This document shows positions 18,842 through 29,146 of a stretch of DNA of 64,000 nucleotides, in pieces. The DNA lies in contig NZ_JAUEPM010000008.1 of assembly GCF_030406385.1 (NCBI RefSeq), forward strand, positions 62,001 to 126,000. The letters run 5' to 3'. Origin of the DNA: Microbacterium oryzae (GTDB taxonomy: Bacteria; Actinomycetota; Actinomycetes; Actinomycetales; Microbacteriaceae). The stretch's first letter is position 1. Each line of letters begins with the position of its first letter. The position numbers were made by a program, and so were the translations under genes. The notes below the pieces were generated by a model that had not been told where the DNA came from, made no database searches, and saw only the letters and a program-made list of their open reading frames with translations.

Positions 18842-20264
18842 CGTGGTCGTCCTTCCTCGCGGCGTCGTCGCCGAGGCGCGCGCCGTTTCTCTTCGCGGTC
18901 GGCTTCCTGCCGCCGCTCCTCCGGTTGTCGACGGCGACCTCGCCGGTCGTCGGCAGCAGGATGTCTCCGGTGCGCGGCTGGCGCCCCCGCACCTCGTCCA
19001 CGGTGCGCAGCGCGGGGCCGCGGTCGACGAACACCGTCGCGATCCCCCGACCGCGACCGCGGGACGTGCCGCCGGTGAGCAGGAGCCCCTCGACCGCGAC
19101 GGTGTCGCCGGGCTGCGGGACGCGGCCCAGCTGCTTGCCGAGCAGACCGCCGATCGAGTCGACGTCCTCGTCTTCGAGGGTGATGCCGAAGAGCTCGGCC
19201 ACCTCGTCGAGTCCGAGGCTCGCGCTCACGCGGAAGGTGCCATCCGCCAGCTCGACGATCTCCTTCGAGGGCGTGTCGTACTCGTCGGAGATGTCGCCGA
19301 CGAGCTCCTCGATGAGGTCCTCGAGCGTGACGAGTCCGGCGACTCCCCCGTACTCGTCGACGACGATGCACACGTGCACGGCGTCGCGCTTCATCTGCTG
19401 CAGCAGCGTCTCCGCGCGCATCTGCTCGGGCACGAACACCGCAGGACGCGCGAGTGCGCGCGCGGTGGCTCCGTCGCTCCAGCTGGCCCCCTCGCGGAAC
19501 GCGTGCAGCACGAGATCCTTGAGGTACAGCACGCCGACGACGTCGTCGATCTCGTCGTCGATGACCGGCAGCCGCGACATGCCGCGCTGCAGGAAGATCG
19601 TCATCGCCTCGCGGGCGGTCGCGTCGGCCTCCACGGTCACCATCTCGGTGCGCGGCACCATCACCACGCGCACGACCTGGTCGGTGAAGTCGAACACGGA
19701 GTGGATGAGGTCGCGGTCGTCGGCCTCGATGAGGTCGTTCGACGCGGCCTCGTCGACCATGCTCAGCAGCTGGTCCTCCGACTCGAAGCTGCGGCGCCCT
19801 GCACCCGGGGTGATGGCGTTGCCGACGACGACGAGGGCTCGCACGAGCGGGCCGAGCACGATGCGGATGCCGCGGACGAGCGGCGCGAACCAGCGCAGCA
19901 GGGCGGGCGCGTGCCGACGCCCCGCGGAGCGCGGGCTCGAGGCCACCGCCACGAACGACAGCCCCGTCATCACGACGACGGTCGCGAGCACCGCCCACCA
20001 CACGCTCTCGAACAGCACCGTGAACGCGACGGTCGCGAGCACGGCGGCGCCGGTCTCGGCCAGCACGCGGAGGAAGCCGATCGCGTTGGCGTGGCTGTCG
20101 GGATCGTCGGCGAGGTGGGCGAGCGAGCGCGCACTGCGCCCCTCGGTGGCGAGGTCGACGAGGTCGGCGCGCGAGCTGACCGACAGCGCGGCATCGAGTG
20201 CCGACATGAGCCCCCCGATCGCGACGAAGACGACGGCGCCGATCAGCAGCAGCGTGGGGATCAT
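18834..20264 (-). CDS. Hemolysin-family CNNM/CorC-type transport protein with CBS domains
   Basis: This 476-residue protein starts with a DUF21/CNNM membrane domain (MIPTLLLIGAVVFVAIGG and two or three further helices). A CBS pair follows (about 190-330, with VPRTEMVTVE and DEYGGVAGLVTLEDLIEELVG), then a CorC/HlyC C-terminal domain and a basic tail. CNNM proteins are linked to Mg/Co efflux. ATG 20264 overlaps the ybeY stop by 4 bp; an apparent longer frame would lie inside ybeY. Confidence 0.9.
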   Translation of the reverse strand: MIPTLLLIGAVVFVAIGGLMSALDAALSVSSRADLVDLATEGRSARSLAHLADDPDSHANAIGFLRVLAETGAAVLATVAFTVLFESVWWAVLATVVVMTGLSFVAVASSPRSAGRRHAPALLRWFAPLVRGIRIVLGPLVRALVVVGNAITPGAGRRSFESEDQLLSMVDEAASNDLIEADDRDLIHSVFDFTDQVVRVVMVPRTEMVTVEADATAREAMTIFLQRGMSRLPVIDDEIDDVVGVLYLKDLVLHAFREGASWSDGATARALARPAVFVPEQMRAETLLQQMKRDAVHVCIVVDEYGGVAGLVTLEDLIEELVGDISDEYDTPSKEIVELADGTFRVSASLGLDEVAELFGITLEDEDVDSIGGLLGKQLGRVPQPGDTVAVEGLLLTGGTSRGRGRGIATVFVDRGPALRTVDEVRGRQPRTGDILLPTTGEVAVDNRRSGGRKPTAKRNGARLGDDAARKDDHDD

Positions 20265-20728
20265 GTGCGCGGTCGTCGGCGTTCCTCGGCGGCGAAGCTC
20301 GCCATCAGGCGGTCCTGCAGGCCGAACATCACCCGGTGCTCCTCCGGCTCGGCGTGGTCGTAGCCGAGGAGGTGCAGCAGCCCGTGGGTCGTGAGCAGGA
20401 TCAGCTCGTCCATGAGGGGGTGGCCGGCCTTCTCGGCCTGGCTCTCGGCCACCTGGGGGCACAGCACGATGTCGCCGAGGAGGCCGGCGGGCGTGGGCAT
20501 GTCATCGGTGCCGGGGCGCAGCTCGTCCATCGGGAAGCTCAGCACATCGGTCGGGCCTGGCTCGTCCATCCACTGCACGTGGAGGGCCTCCATGGCGCCC
20601 TCGTCGACCAGCACGATCGCCACCTCGGCGTCGGGGCTCACGTGGAGCTGCGCGAGATTGTGCTGCGTCAGGCGCAGCAGCACGCTCTCGTCGATCTCGA
20701 TGGCGGACTCGTTGTTGACGTCGATCAT
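20261..20728 (-). CDS. ybeY: rRNA maturation endoribonuclease YbeY
   Basis: This 155-residue zinc RNase has the metal motif H-x3-H-x5-H in TTHGLLHLLGYDHAEPEE near residue 117. It trims the 16S rRNA 3' end and works with Era. It overlaps phoH at its start and the CBS gene at its end, both by 4 bp (ATGA). Confidence 0.95.
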   Translation of the reverse strand: MIDVNNESAIEIDESVLLRLTQHNLAQLHVSPDAEVAIVLVDEGAMEALHVQWMDEPGPTDVLSFPMDELRPGTDDMPTPAGLLGDIVLCPQVAESQAEKAGHPLMDELILLTTHGLLHLLGYDHAEPEEHRVMFGLQDRLMASFAAEERRRPRT

Positions 20729-21828
20729 CGGATCCCTCGCTTGGGCTTGTGGTCGCGCGGGCCGCCGGTGCGCGCGGCGCCGCGGCGCTCGGCGCGGTTG
20801 ACGAACTCGCGGGCCTCGTCGAGCTCCGCGCGGTGGGCCGCGCGCTTCTCGTCGTACTCGCTGTACGCGTCGACGATGCGGCCGACGAGCGTGTGCCGCA
20901 CGACGTCGTCGCTCGTCAGGCGCGCGAAGTGGATGTCGTCGACGTGGTCGAGGATGCGCGTGACGAGCCGCAGGCCCGACGTGCCGCCCGGCAGGTCGAC
21001 CTGCGTGATGTCGCCGGTCACGACCATCCGCGTGCCGAAGCCCAGCCGCGTGAGGAACATCTTCATCTGCTCGGGGGTGGTGTTCTGCGCCTCGTCGAGC
21101 ACGACGAAGGAGTCGTTCAGCGTGCGCCCGCGCATGTACGCCAGCGGGGCGACCTCGATCGTGCCGCTCGCCATGAGCTTGGGGACCAGCTCGGGGTCCA
21201 TCATCTCGTTGAGCGCGTCGTAGAGCGGCCGCAGGTACGGGTCGATCTTGTCGGTGAGCGTGCCGGGGAGGAACCCGAGCCGCTCCCCGGCCTCGACGGC
21301 CGGACGCGTGAGGATGATGCGGTTCACCTCGCGGCGCTGCAGCGCCTGCACGGCCTTCGCCATGGCGAGGTAGGTCTTGCCCGTGCCGGCGGGGCCGATG
21401 CCGAACACGATGGTGTTCTCGTCGATCGCGTCGACGTACTGCTTCTGGCCGAGCGTCTTCGGGCGGATGACCTTGCCGCGCGTCGAGAGGATGGCCTCCC
21501 CGAGGACCTCGCTGGGTCGCGGGCCGCCCTGCTCGAGGATGCGGTTGGACGTGGCGACGTCGGCGGGGCCCAGGTCGTGCCCGCCGCGCGTCAGCTGCAG
21601 CAGCTCGTCGACGAGGGCGCGGGCCGCGCGCACGTCGTCGGGTGCGCCGCGCAGGGTGATCTCGTTTCCGCGGACATGCACGTCGACCGCCGGGTGCTCG
21701 CTCTCGACCATGCGCAGGAGTCGATCCTGCGGGCCGAGCAGCTGCACCATCGCGACGCCGTCGGCGTGGATGGTCTCGGTGACGACGTCGTCGGCGGAGG
21801 GGCCGGAGCCCGTGGGGTCAGTGGCCAA
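20725..21828 (-). CDS. phoH: PhoH-family ATPase
   Basis: This 367-residue protein has an N-terminal KH-like part (VQLLGPQDRLLRMVE) and a P-loop ATPase/helicase domain with Walker A GPAGTGKTYLA near residue 137 and Walker B FVVLDEAQN. The C-terminus is basic. I take TTG 21828 as start, which overlaps the HIT gene by 11 bp. A GTG about 14 codons later is an alternative. The phoH-ybeY order is conserved and points to an RNA-related role. Confidence 0.9.
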   Translation of the reverse strand: MATDPTGSGPSADDVVTETIHADGVAMVQLLGPQDRLLRMVESEHPAVDVHVRGNEITLRGAPDDVRAARALVDELLQLTRGGHDLGPADVATSNRILEQGGPRPSEVLGEAILSTRGKVIRPKTLGQKQYVDAIDENTIVFGIGPAGTGKTYLAMAKAVQALQRREVNRIILTRPAVEAGERLGFLPGTLTDKIDPYLRPLYDALNEMMDPELVPKLMASGTIEVAPLAYMRGRTLNDSFVVLDEAQNTTPEQMKMFLTRLGFGTRMVVTGDITQVDLPGGTSGLRLVTRILDHVDDIHFARLTSDDVVRHTLVGRIVDAYSEYDEKRAAHRAELDEAREFVNRAERRGAARTGGPRDHKPKRGIR

Positions 21829-22168
21829 TGAGGCTCTTCTCCTGAAGGTCGCCGGCGAGCACGTGCGCGTGCACGTGGAACACGGTCTGGCCCGCGTCTG
21901 CGCCGGTATTGAAGACAAGTCGGAACTGCCCGCCCGCGCGCTCGTCGGCGACCCGCTGGGCCGTCGCGATCATCTCGGCGAGGAGGGCGGGGTCGCCGGC
22001 GGCGAGCTCGGCGACGTCGCGGTACTCCTGCGTCTTGGGGATGACGAGGAGGTGCACGGGCGCCTGCGGACTGATGTCCTCGATCACGAACACCCGCTCG
22101 GTCTGGTCGACGATCCTGCCCGGGATGTCCCCCTGCAGGATGCGCGTGAAGATCGACGGCTCGCTCAT
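21818..22168 (-). CDS. HIT-family hydrolase (HinT type)
   Basis: This 116-residue protein has the histidine triad HVHAH in TVFHVHAHVLAG near residue 100 and the N-terminal FTRILQGDIPG typical of HinT. These proteins hydrolyse nucleoside phosphoramidates or adenylates. It is 22 bp after rsmE and overlaps the start of phoH. Confidence 0.92.
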   Translation of the reverse strand: MSEPSIFTRILQGDIPGRIVDQTERVFVIEDISPQAPVHLLVIPKTQEYRDVAELAAGDPALLAEMIATAQRVADERAGGQFRLVFNTGADAGQTVFHVHAHVLAGDLQEKSLIGH

Positions 22169-22190
22169 GCCGTCGATTCTACCGACCTGC

Positions 22191-22922
22191 TCACCAGCGC
22201 CGGAGCTTCGCGTTGAGAATCGCGAGGGCGGCGGGGCCTGCCGTCGAGGTGCGGAGGATGGTCGTGCCGAGCCGGACGCGCTCCGCCCCCGCGGCCGCGA
22301 GGCGCTCGAGTTCGTCCGGCGCGATGCCGCCCTCGGGGCCGACGACGAGCACGAGATCCCGCGCGTCGTCGGTCTCGATCGCCGTCAGCGCGCCGGGCGC
22401 TGTCGGGTCGAGCACGAGCATCCGCGACGCCTGCGCACGGGAGGCGAGCGCGGCGAGATCGGCGACCGGCGACACCTCGGCGATCCACGCGCGGTGCGCC
22501 TGCTTGGCGGCCTCGCGCACGATCGTCGCCCAGCGCGCGCGGCCCTTCTCGGCCTTCGGGCCCTGCCATCGGGAGACGCTGCGCGACGCCTGCCACGGCA
22601 CGACCTCGTCGATGCCGAGCTCGGTGGCCGCCTGCACGGCCAGCTCGTCGCGGTCGCCCTTCGCGAGCGCCTGCACGAGCACGAGACGAGGCGCCGCGGC
22701 GGGCACGTCCTCCCGCGTGGCGACGCGCACGACGACCCGCTGCGGGGAGACCTCCTCGCAGGATCCGACGATCCACGCGCCACGACCATCCGTCACCGTG
22801 ACGTCCTCGCCGACGCGCACCCGGCGAACCGAGGCGGCATGGTGCGCCTCGGCGCCGGTGAGCACGATCTCGTCGCCGGGAACGACCTCTCCCGCTCGCT
22901 CGTCGTAGAAGTGCAGCGCCAT
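22191..22922 (-). CDS. rsmE: 16S rRNA (uracil(1498)-N(3))-methyltransferase
   Basis: This 243-residue SPOUT methyltransferase has the SAM-binding knot VVGPEGGIAPDELERL and LGTTILRTSTAGPAA in its last 50 residues, plus an N-terminal PUA-like part. It modifies U1498 in 16S rRNA. It starts 4 bp after dnaJ ends, as in many Gram-positive hrcA-dnaJ-rsmE operons. Confidence 0.95.
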   Translation of the reverse strand: MALHFYDERAGEVVPGDEIVLTGAEAHHAASVRRVRVGEDVTVTDGRGAWIVGSCEEVSPQRVVVRVATREDVPAAAPRLVLVQALAKGDRDELAVQAATELGIDEVVPWQASRSVSRWQGPKAEKGRARWATIVREAAKQAHRAWIAEVSPVADLAALASRAQASRMLVLDPTAPGALTAIETDDARDLVLVVGPEGGIAPDELERLAAAGAERVRLGTTILRTSTAGPAALAILNAKLRRW

Positions 22923-22926
22923 CGGG

Positions 22927-24045
22927 TCAGCCGCGGAAGCGGTCGCGGAGCTTCGAGAACAGGCCCTGGTGGAACTCCGCCAGACGCGGCTCGGGAGCCT
23001 TGGTGCGGCGAGCGAGCTCCTCGAGCAGCTGACGCGTCTTGTGGTCGACCTTCGTGGGCGTCACGACCTGCACGCCCACGCGGAGGTCGCCGCGACGCGA
23101 GGTGCGGAGCCCGGTGATGCCGCGCTCCTTGACCGTGAGGATCTCGCCCGACTGAATGCCCGCGCGGACCTCCACCTCGACCTCGCCGTCCAGCGCGTCG
23201 ATCGACGTCGTGGTGCCGAGGATGGCGTCGGTCATCGAGACCTCGAGGGTCGCGAGGAGATCGTCGCCGTCGCGGCTGAAGACGGGGTGCGGCGCCACGG
23301 TGACCTCGACGTACAGGTCGCCGTTGGGGCCGCCGGCCGGGCCGACCTCTCCGGAGCCGGGAAGCTGCAGGCGCAGGCCGGTCTCGACGCCCGCGGGGAT
23401 GTCCAGCGACACGGTGCGCCGGGAGCGCACGCGCCCCTGGCCGCTGCAGGTCGGGCACGGGTGCGGGATGACGGTGCCGTAGCCCTGGCACGCGCCGCAG
23501 GGCTGCATGGTGACCATGTTGCCGAGGAGGCTGCGGACCTGGCGCTGCACGTGGCCGGTGCCGCCGCAGATGTCGCACGTCTGCGGGCTCGTGCCGGGCT
23601 GGCAGCACGACCCGTGGCAGGTCTCGCAGAGCACCGCGGTGTCGACCTCGATGTCGCGGTGCGTGCCGAAGACGACGTCGCCGAGCTCGAGCGTGACGCG
23701 CACCAGCGCGTCCTGTCCGCGCTCGCGCCGCGAGCGCGGACGTCCGCCGCGGCCGGCACCGCCGCCGGCGCCACCGCCGAAGAAGGTCTCGAAGATGTCG
23801 CCGAAGCCGCCGAAGCCCGCGCCGCCGCCGAACGGCGAGTCGTCGCCGCCCATGTCGTAGCGGCGTCGCTGCTCGGGGTCGCTCAGCACGTCGTAGGCGT
23901 GCGTGACGGCCTTGAAGTCCTCGGCCGCCTGCGGCTCCGGGTTCACATCGGGATGCAGACGACGCGCCAGCTTGCGGTACGCCTTCTTGATGTCCTCCTG
24001 CGAGGCGTCGCGCGCCACGCCGAGGGTCTCGTAATGATCAGCCAC
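22927..24045 (-). CDS. dnaJ: Chaperone DnaJ
   Basis: This 372-residue type I J-protein has a J-domain with HPD ([10 protein letters not shown] near residue 31) and a Gly/Phe-rich linker ([20 protein letters not shown]). Four zinc-finger repeats follow ([32 protein letters not shown]), then the substrate-binding domains. GTG start at 24045. It follows hrcA by 54 bp and is expected to be under HrcA/CIRCE control. It is the DnaJ2-type copy, not linked to dnaK. Confidence 0.95.
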   Translation of the reverse strand: MADHYETLGVARDASQEDIKKAYRKLARRLHPDVNPEPQAAEDFKAVTHAYDVLSDPEQRRRYDMGGDDSPFGGGAGFGGFGDIFETFFGGGAGGGAGRGGRPRSRRERGQDALVRVTLELGDVVFGTHRDIEVDTAVLCETCHGSCCQPGTSPQTCDICGGTGHVQRQVRSLLGNMVTMQPCGACQGYGTVIPHPCPTCSGQGRVRSRRTVSLDIPAGVETGLRLQLPGSGEVGPAGGPNGDLYVEVTVAPHPVFSRDGDDLLATLEVSMTDAILGTTTSIDALDGEVEVEVRAGIQSGEILTVKERGITGLRTSRRGDLRVGVQVVTPTKVDHKTRQLLEELARRTKAPEPRLAEFHQGLFSKLRDRFRG

Positions 24046-24099
24046 TTCAGCCTTCCTGCGGGCGTCGTGCGCCCGTGCTCCGGTCGTCAGGGCGGCGCG

Positions 24100-25140
24100 T
24101 CAGCGCCGTCCCTCGTCTTCGTCCAGCAGCCTCGTGAGGTAGCGGGCGACCGCCCGTGCCGCCGCGAGGTTGCGGGGGTAGTCCATGCGCGTCGGGCCCA
24201 TGATGCCGATGCGGGCGGCGCCGACGGCCGAGTCGTACCGACTCGCGACGATCGACGCCTCCGAGAGGCCGAACGCGGCGTTCTCGCGCCCGATGCTCGT
24301 CGCGAGTCCGTGCTCGTCGGCGACCATCTCGCTCATCAGCCGCAGCAGCGTCACCTGCTCCTCGATGGCCTCGAGAATTGGATGGATGCTGCCGCGGAAG
24401 TCCTGCTCGCGACGGGCGAGCGTCGCCGATCCCGCCATGACGAGGCGGTTCTGCCGGAACTCGTCGAGCTCCTCGCCCGCCGCCTTCGCGATGTCCTGCA
24501 GCGCCACGTCCACGGGAGTCGCCGGTGCGGGGGCGAGCTCGACCGCGCGCGCGAGCTGATCGGCGGCGTCGCCCACCGAGCGGCCGGCGAGCAGCGGCAC
24601 GAGACGTGCGGCGACGCCATCCAGCGCCTCCTGATCGAGCTCGACGGTCAGCTGCGTGATGCGCTGCGAGACGCGGCCGGTGTCGGTCACCATGATCACG
24701 AGCACGCGCCGCGGGTCGAGCTGCACGAGCTGGACGTGCGTGATGCTCGCGCGGGCGAACGAGGGGTACTGCACGAGCGCGACCTGGCCGGTGAGCTGCG
24801 TGAGGAGCCGCACGGTGCGTGCGAGGAGGTCGTCCAGGTCCGAGGGCTCGCCGAGGAACGACGTGATCGCCGAGCGCTGCGCGGATGACAGCGGCCGCAG
24901 CTCGGCGAGATGGTCGACGAAGACGCGATAGCCCTTGTCCGTCGGGACGCGACCAGACGAGGTGTGAGGCTGGGCGATGAGCTCCTCGTCCTCGAGGAGG
25001 GCCATGTCGTTGCGGATGGTCGCAGCTGAGACTCCGAAGGAGTGCCGCTCGACGATGGAGCGGCTCCCGACGGGCTCGTGCGTGTCGACGTAGTCCTGCA
25101 CGATCGCGCGGAGGACCTGCAGCCCGCGGTCGCTGACCAT
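24100..25140 (-). CDS. hrcA: Heat-inducible transcription repressor HrcA
   Basis: This 346-residue protein has an N-terminal winged helix (VLRAIVQDYVDTHEPVGSR, then SAATIRNDMALLEDEELI) and a C-terminal GAF-like domain with an inserted dimerisation segment. HrcA represses heat-shock genes by binding CIRCE. A CIRCE element lies 17 bp upstream of its ATG, so the hrcA-dnaJ operon is autoregulated. Confidence 0.95.
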   Translation of the reverse strand: MVSDRGLQVLRAIVQDYVDTHEPVGSRSIVERHSFGVSAATIRNDMALLEDEELIAQPHTSSGRVPTDKGYRVFVDHLAELRPLSSAQRSAITSFLGEPSDLDDLLARTVRLLTQLTGQVALVQYPSFARASITHVQLVQLDPRRVLVIMVTDTGRVSQRITQLTVELDQEALDGVAARLVPLLAGRSVGDAADQLARAVELAPAPATPVDVALQDIAKAAGEELDEFRQNRLVMAGSATLARREQDFRGSIHPILEAIEEQVTLLRLMSEMVADEHGLATSIGRENAAFGLSEASIVASRYDSAVGAARIGIMGPTRMDYPRNLAAARAVARYLTRLLDEDEGRR

Positions 25141-25156
25141 GTGCGCACCCCTCTCT

Positions 25157-25183
25157 CTGGCACTCGATGCGTCCGAGTGCCAG
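25157..25183. promoter_or_regulatory. CIRCE operator (HrcA binding site)
   Basis: The arms CTGGCACTC (25157-25165) and GAGTGCCAG (25175-25183) form a perfect 9-bp inverted repeat with the 9-nt spacer GATGCGTCC. The consensus is TTAGCACTC-N9-GAGTGCTAA. The central GCACTC/GAGTGC parts match exactly and the changes in the outer bases are symmetrical. Confidence 0.93.
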
Positions 25184-25225
25184 TCTACCGACCTCTCCCG
25201 GCGAACGGGGTGAGCGCGCCGGGCG

Positions 25226-26443
25226 TCAGTCGGTGAGCGCGCGCACGACGGCGTCGGCGAGGAGCCGCCCGCGCAGCGTGAGCACGACGCGCCCGCGGAT
25301 GGCGGCAGCCGGCTCCACGAGGCCGTCCGCGATCAGCCCCGCGACGGCGCCTCGGGCGGATGCCGGCAGCGCGTCGACGGCGAGGCCCTCGCGGATGCGG
25401 CTCTGCAGCAGCACCCGCTCGAGCTGCGTCGCCTCCGCGTCCGGTCGCTCCCGTCCGGCGGCCGGCGACTCGCCCATCGCGAGCCGCTGGGCGTATGCGG
25501 CCGGGTGCTTGACGTTCCACCAGCGCAGTCCCGCGACGTGGCTGTGCGCGCCGGGGCCGAAGCCCCACCAGTCGGTGCCGCGCCAGTATGCGAGGTTGTG
25601 ACGCGAGCGGTGCGCCTCCCCCTGCGACCAGTTCGACACCTCGTACCAGTCGTACCCCGCCTCGCCGAGCAGCGAGTCCGCCAGCTCGTACATATCGGCC
25701 TGCAGGTCGTCGTCGGGAGCCGGCACCTCACCGCGCCGGATCTGACGGGCGAGCTTCGTGCCGTCTTCGATGATGAGCGCGTAGGCGGAGATGTGATCGG
25801 GCGCGAGCGCGAGGGCGGCGTCGAGCGAGGCGCGCCAGTCGTCCAGGGTCTCCCCCGGCGCACCGTAGATGAGGTCGACACTCACGTCGAGGCCGGCCGC
25901 CCGGCCCGCGGCGACCGCGGTCGCGACGTTGGCGGGCGAGTGCGTGCGGTCGAGCGCGGCGAGAACGCGCGGCACCGCCGACTGCATCCCCACGGACATC
26001 CGCGTCACGCCCGCTCCCGCGAGCTCCTCCGCGACCCCCGGCGACACCGTGTCGGGGTTGGCTTCGACGGTGATCTCGGCCTCGGCCGCGATGCCGAACG
26101 CGTCGCGGACGCCGTCGAGCATGCGCGCGAGGTCGCCCGCGGGCAGCAGCGTCGGCGTCCCGCCGCCGAAGAAGACGGTCTGCGCGGGGCGCAGCGCGCC
26201 GGCGTCGGCGAGCACGCCGCGGGCGAGCGCGATCTCCTGCAGGAGGACGTCGGCGTACTCGTCCTGTCGTGCGCCGCGCAGCTCGCTGGAGGTGTACGTG
26301 TTGAAGTCGCAGTACCCGCAGCGCACCCGGCAGAACGGCACATGCAGGTAGATGCCGAGGTCGGCCGACGGGTCGACCGCGAGGTCACGCGGAAGCGCGC
26401 CGTCGGCGGGTGCGGGATCGCCGAGGGGAAGTGCTCCGGCCAT
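25226..26443 (-). CDS. hemW: Radical SAM heme chaperone HemW
   Basis: This 405-residue protein has the HemW-type cluster motif CRVRCGYCDFN near residue 38, the GGGTPTLL segment and HNLAYWRGTDWWGFGPGAHS. The CxxxCxxC plus F after the last Cys separates HemW from the oxygen-independent coproporphyrinogen oxidase HemN. It inserts heme into respiratory proteins. ATG 26443 overlaps the DUF1990 stop by one base. Confidence 0.92.
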   Translation of the reverse strand: MAGALPLGDPAPADGALPRDLAVDPSADLGIYLHVPFCRVRCGYCDFNTYTSSELRGARQDEYADVLLQEIALARGVLADAGALRPAQTVFFGGGTPTLLPAGDLARMLDGVRDAFGIAAEAEITVEANPDTVSPGVAEELAGAGVTRMSVGMQSAVPRVLAALDRTHSPANVATAVAAGRAAGLDVSVDLIYGAPGETLDDWRASLDAALALAPDHISAYALIIEDGTKLARQIRRGEVPAPDDDLQADMYELADSLLGEAGYDWYEVSNWSQGEAHRSRHNLAYWRGTDWWGFGPGAHSHVAGLRWWNVKHPAAYAQRLAMGESPAAGRERPDAEATQLERVLLQSRIREGLAVDALPASARGAVAGLIADGLVEPAAAIRGRVVLTLRGRLLADAVVRALTD

Positions 26444-27093
26444 CAGGCGCCGGTGCGGAACAGCGGCGAGATGGCGCGCAGATAGGCGGCGAACAGAGCC
26501 TTGCGTCGGCGGCGCACGAGCGCCTTGAACAGGCGGTTCCAGAACGTGACTGGCCGGTCGAACGCGCGCACGTCGAACCACACCTCGTCGTTCTCGCGCC
26601 ACTCGATCATGAACGACTCCTCGCCGCTCACCACCGAGCCGCCGACGGTGCCCAGTGCGAAGCCCACGCGGCGCGCCTCCTCGATCACGAAGATCACGCG
26701 CAGCTCGGCGTCGGCGCGGAAGCGCGCGACCTTTCCGCGCACGGTCACGGTGGTGCCTGCGCCGACGTAGGGCGTGCCCTCCGCGTCGAAGCGCTGGTCG
26801 GCATCCGATCGGCTGGGTGCGACCGCGTTGCCGGAGTCGTCGAAGCTGACCCCCGTGTACGTGGGGCCCGGGGCGGGCCGCACGTCGGCGAGCTCGAGGC
26901 CGGCGCCCTTCAGCGGCGCCCAGGCGAGCAGCGCATCGACGGCCGTGCGGAATCGCTCCTCGCCGCTGCCGATCCGCCACTGCGCGGCCGCCGGGATGCT
27001 GCGCTCCGGCGGGTACTGCAGCAGGTCGGGCGCCTGCGTCGCCCCGACCGCCGCATAGTCGACCGTCTCGTCTCGGAAGGTCTCCCGGCGCAT
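26443..27093 (-). CDS. DUF1990 family protein
   Basis: This 216-residue protein has the DUF1990 pattern: RDETVDYAAVGATQ at the start, a region with GWRIGSG-like AQWRIGSGEERF, GTVGGSVVSGEESF and FDRPVTFWNRLFK near the end. Function unknown. I prefer ATG 27093; a GTG/ATG 10 codons upstream is possible. It lies between lepA and hemW and is coupled to hemW. Confidence 0.85.
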   Translation of the reverse strand: MRRETFRDETVDYAAVGATQAPDLLQYPPERSIPAAAQWRIGSGEERFRTAVDALLAWAPLKGAGLELADVRPAPGPTYTGVSFDDSGNAVAPSRSDADQRFDAEGTPYVGAGTTVTVRGKVARFRADAELRVIFVIEEARRVGFALGTVGGSVVSGEESFMIEWRENDEVWFDVRAFDRPVTFWNRLFKALVRRRRKALFAAYLRAISPLFRTGA

Positions 27094-27132
27094 GTCGTCC
27101 ACCCTAACCGCAGCCCCTGGCAAAGCCCCCGG

Positions 27133-28983
27133 CTACTTCCCGGACTTCGTCTCGACGTCACCCGACAGCGCGGCGATGAACGCCTCCTGGGGCACCTCGA
27201 CGCGGCCGACCATCTTCATGCGCTTCTTGCCCTCCTTCTGCTTCTCGAGCAGCTTGCGCTTGCGGGAGATGTCGCCGCCGTAGCACTTCGCGAGCACGTC
27301 CTTGCGCATCGCGCGGATGTTCTCGCGGGCGATGATGCGGGCGCCGATCGCGGCCTGGATGGGCACCTCGAACTGCTGACGCGGAATGAGCTTGCGCAGG
27401 CGCTCGGTCATGGTCGTGCCGTACGCATAGGCCTTCTCGCGGTGCACGATCGCGCTGAAGGCGTCGACGCGGTCGCCCTGGAGGAGGATGTCGACCTTCA
27501 CGAGGTCGGCCTCCTGCTGCCCCGCCGGCTCGTAGTCGAAGCTCGCGTAGCCCTGCGTGCGGCTCTTCAGCTGGTCGAAGAAGTCGAAGACGATCTCGCC
27601 GAGGGGCATGGTGTACTTCAGCTCGACGCGCTCCTCGGACAGGTAGTCCATGCCGAGCAGAGTGCCGCGCCGGGTCTGGCAGAGCTCCATGACCGTGCCG
27701 ACGTACTCCTTCGGCGCGAGGATCGACGCCTTGACCATCGGCTCGGCGACCGAGCCGATCTTGCCCTCGGGGTACTCGCTGGGGTTGGTGACGATGAGCT
27801 TCTCGCCCGTCTCCGTCGTCACCTCGTAGACGACGCTCGGCGCCGTGGTGATGAGATCGAGGCCGAACTCGCGCGCGAGGCGCTCGGTGATGATCTCGAG
27901 GTGCAGCAGTCCGAGGAAGCCGCAGCGGAAGCCGAAGCCGAGGGCGACGGACGTCTCCGGCTCGTAGGCGAGGGACGCGTCGGACAGCTTCAGCTTGTCG
28001 AGCGCCTCGCGCAGATCCGTGTAGTCGCTGGCGTCGATCGGGTACAGACCCGAGAAGACCATGGGCTTCGGGTCGGTGTAGCCGGGGAGCGCCTGCGTGG
28101 CGGGAGTGCGCTGGTTCGTGACCGTGTCGCCGACCTTCGACTGGCGGACGTCCTTCACGCCGGTGATGAGGTAGCCGACCTCGCCGACCGACAGGCCCTT
28201 CGACGGCGTGGGCTCCGGGCTCGAGACGCCGATCTCCAGCAGCTCGTGCGTGGCGCGGGTCGACATCATCTGGATGCGCTCGCGCGGCGAGAGACGGCCG
28301 TCGACCATCCGGACGTATGTCACCACGCCGCGGTACGCGTCGTAGACGGAGTCGAAGATCATGGCGCGGGCCGGAGCGTCGGGATCGCCCTTCGGCGCGG
28401 GGATCTCGGCCACGAGGCGGTCGAGCAGCTCCTCGACGCCCTGGCCCGTCTTGCCCGACACCCGCAGCACGTCGGCGGGGTCGCCGCCGATGAGGTCCGC
28501 GAGCTCCTTGGCGAAGCGGTCGGGGTCGGCGGCGGGCAGGTCGATCTTATTGAGCACCGGGATGATCGTCAGATCGTTCTCGAGCGCGAGGTACAGGTTC
28601 GCGAGCGTCTGCGCCTCGATGCCCTGCGCGGCGTCCACGAGCAGCACCGCGCCCTCGCAGGCGGCCAGAGAGCGGGAGACCTCGTATGTGAAGTCGACGT
28701 GACCCGGCGTGTCGATCATGTTCAGCGCGAAGGTGTCGCCCTCGTGCTGCCACGGCAGCCGCACCGCCTGGCTCTTCACGGTGATGCCGCGTTCGCGCTC
28801 GATGTCCATGCGGTCGAGGTACTGCGCGCGCATGTCGCGGTCGGACACCGCGCCGGTGAGCTGCAGCATGCGATCGGCGAGCGTCGACTTGCCGTGGTCG
28901 ATGTGAGCGATGATGCAGAAGTTGCGGATGCGCTCAGGCGGTGTCGCGGCAGGCGGGAGCGGAGTCGTGGCACGAGGGGACAT
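27133..28983 (-). CDS. lepA: Elongation factor 4 (LepA)
   Basis: This 616-residue translational GTPase has G1 [10 protein letters not shown] near residue 28, [21 protein letters not shown]-like domains and the LepA-specific C-terminus with [19 protein letters not shown]. It binds ribosomes and affects initiation and back-translocation. It is divergent from the secreted nuclease gene across a 163-bp spacer. Confidence 0.97.
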   Translation of the reverse strand: MSPRATTPLPPAATPPERIRNFCIIAHIDHGKSTLADRMLQLTGAVSDRDMRAQYLDRMDIERERGITVKSQAVRLPWQHEGDTFALNMIDTPGHVDFTYEVSRSLAACEGAVLLVDAAQGIEAQTLANLYLALENDLTIIPVLNKIDLPAADPDRFAKELADLIGGDPADVLRVSGKTGQGVEELLDRLVAEIPAPKGDPDAPARAMIFDSVYDAYRGVVTYVRMVDGRLSPRERIQMMSTRATHELLEIGVSSPEPTPSKGLSVGEVGYLITGVKDVRQSKVGDTVTNQRTPATQALPGYTDPKPMVFSGLYPIDASDYTDLREALDKLKLSDASLAYEPETSVALGFGFRCGFLGLLHLEIITERLAREFGLDLITTAPSVVYEVTTETGEKLIVTNPSEYPEGKIGSVAEPMVKASILAPKEYVGTVMELCQTRRGTLLGMDYLSEERVELKYTMPLGEIVFDFFDQLKSRTQGYASFDYEPAGQQEADLVKVDILLQGDRVDAFSAIVHREKAYAYGTTMTERLRKLIPRQQFEVPIQAAIGARIIARENIRAMRKDVLAKCYGGDISRKRKLLEKQKEGKKRMKMVGRVEVPQEAFIAALSGDVETKSGK

Positions 28984-29146
28984 ATCCGTCTGATTCTACG
29001 GGCCGCGCCGCTCGCGCCGCGCCCCGTCTTCCGAGCGCCGCACCGCCGTCCTCCCGCAAGGTGCTGGCCACTGTCCGTTCACCCGACGACGATTGCCTGG
29101 AAGACGCGGGCCGACCCGCGCCTCCCGCACTCCGAAGGAGACGAAC

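Noticed and set aside
18516..20363. Long plus-strand open frame opposite era and the CBS gene
   Set aside because: Both minus-strand genes have full family motifs; the opposite frame has none.
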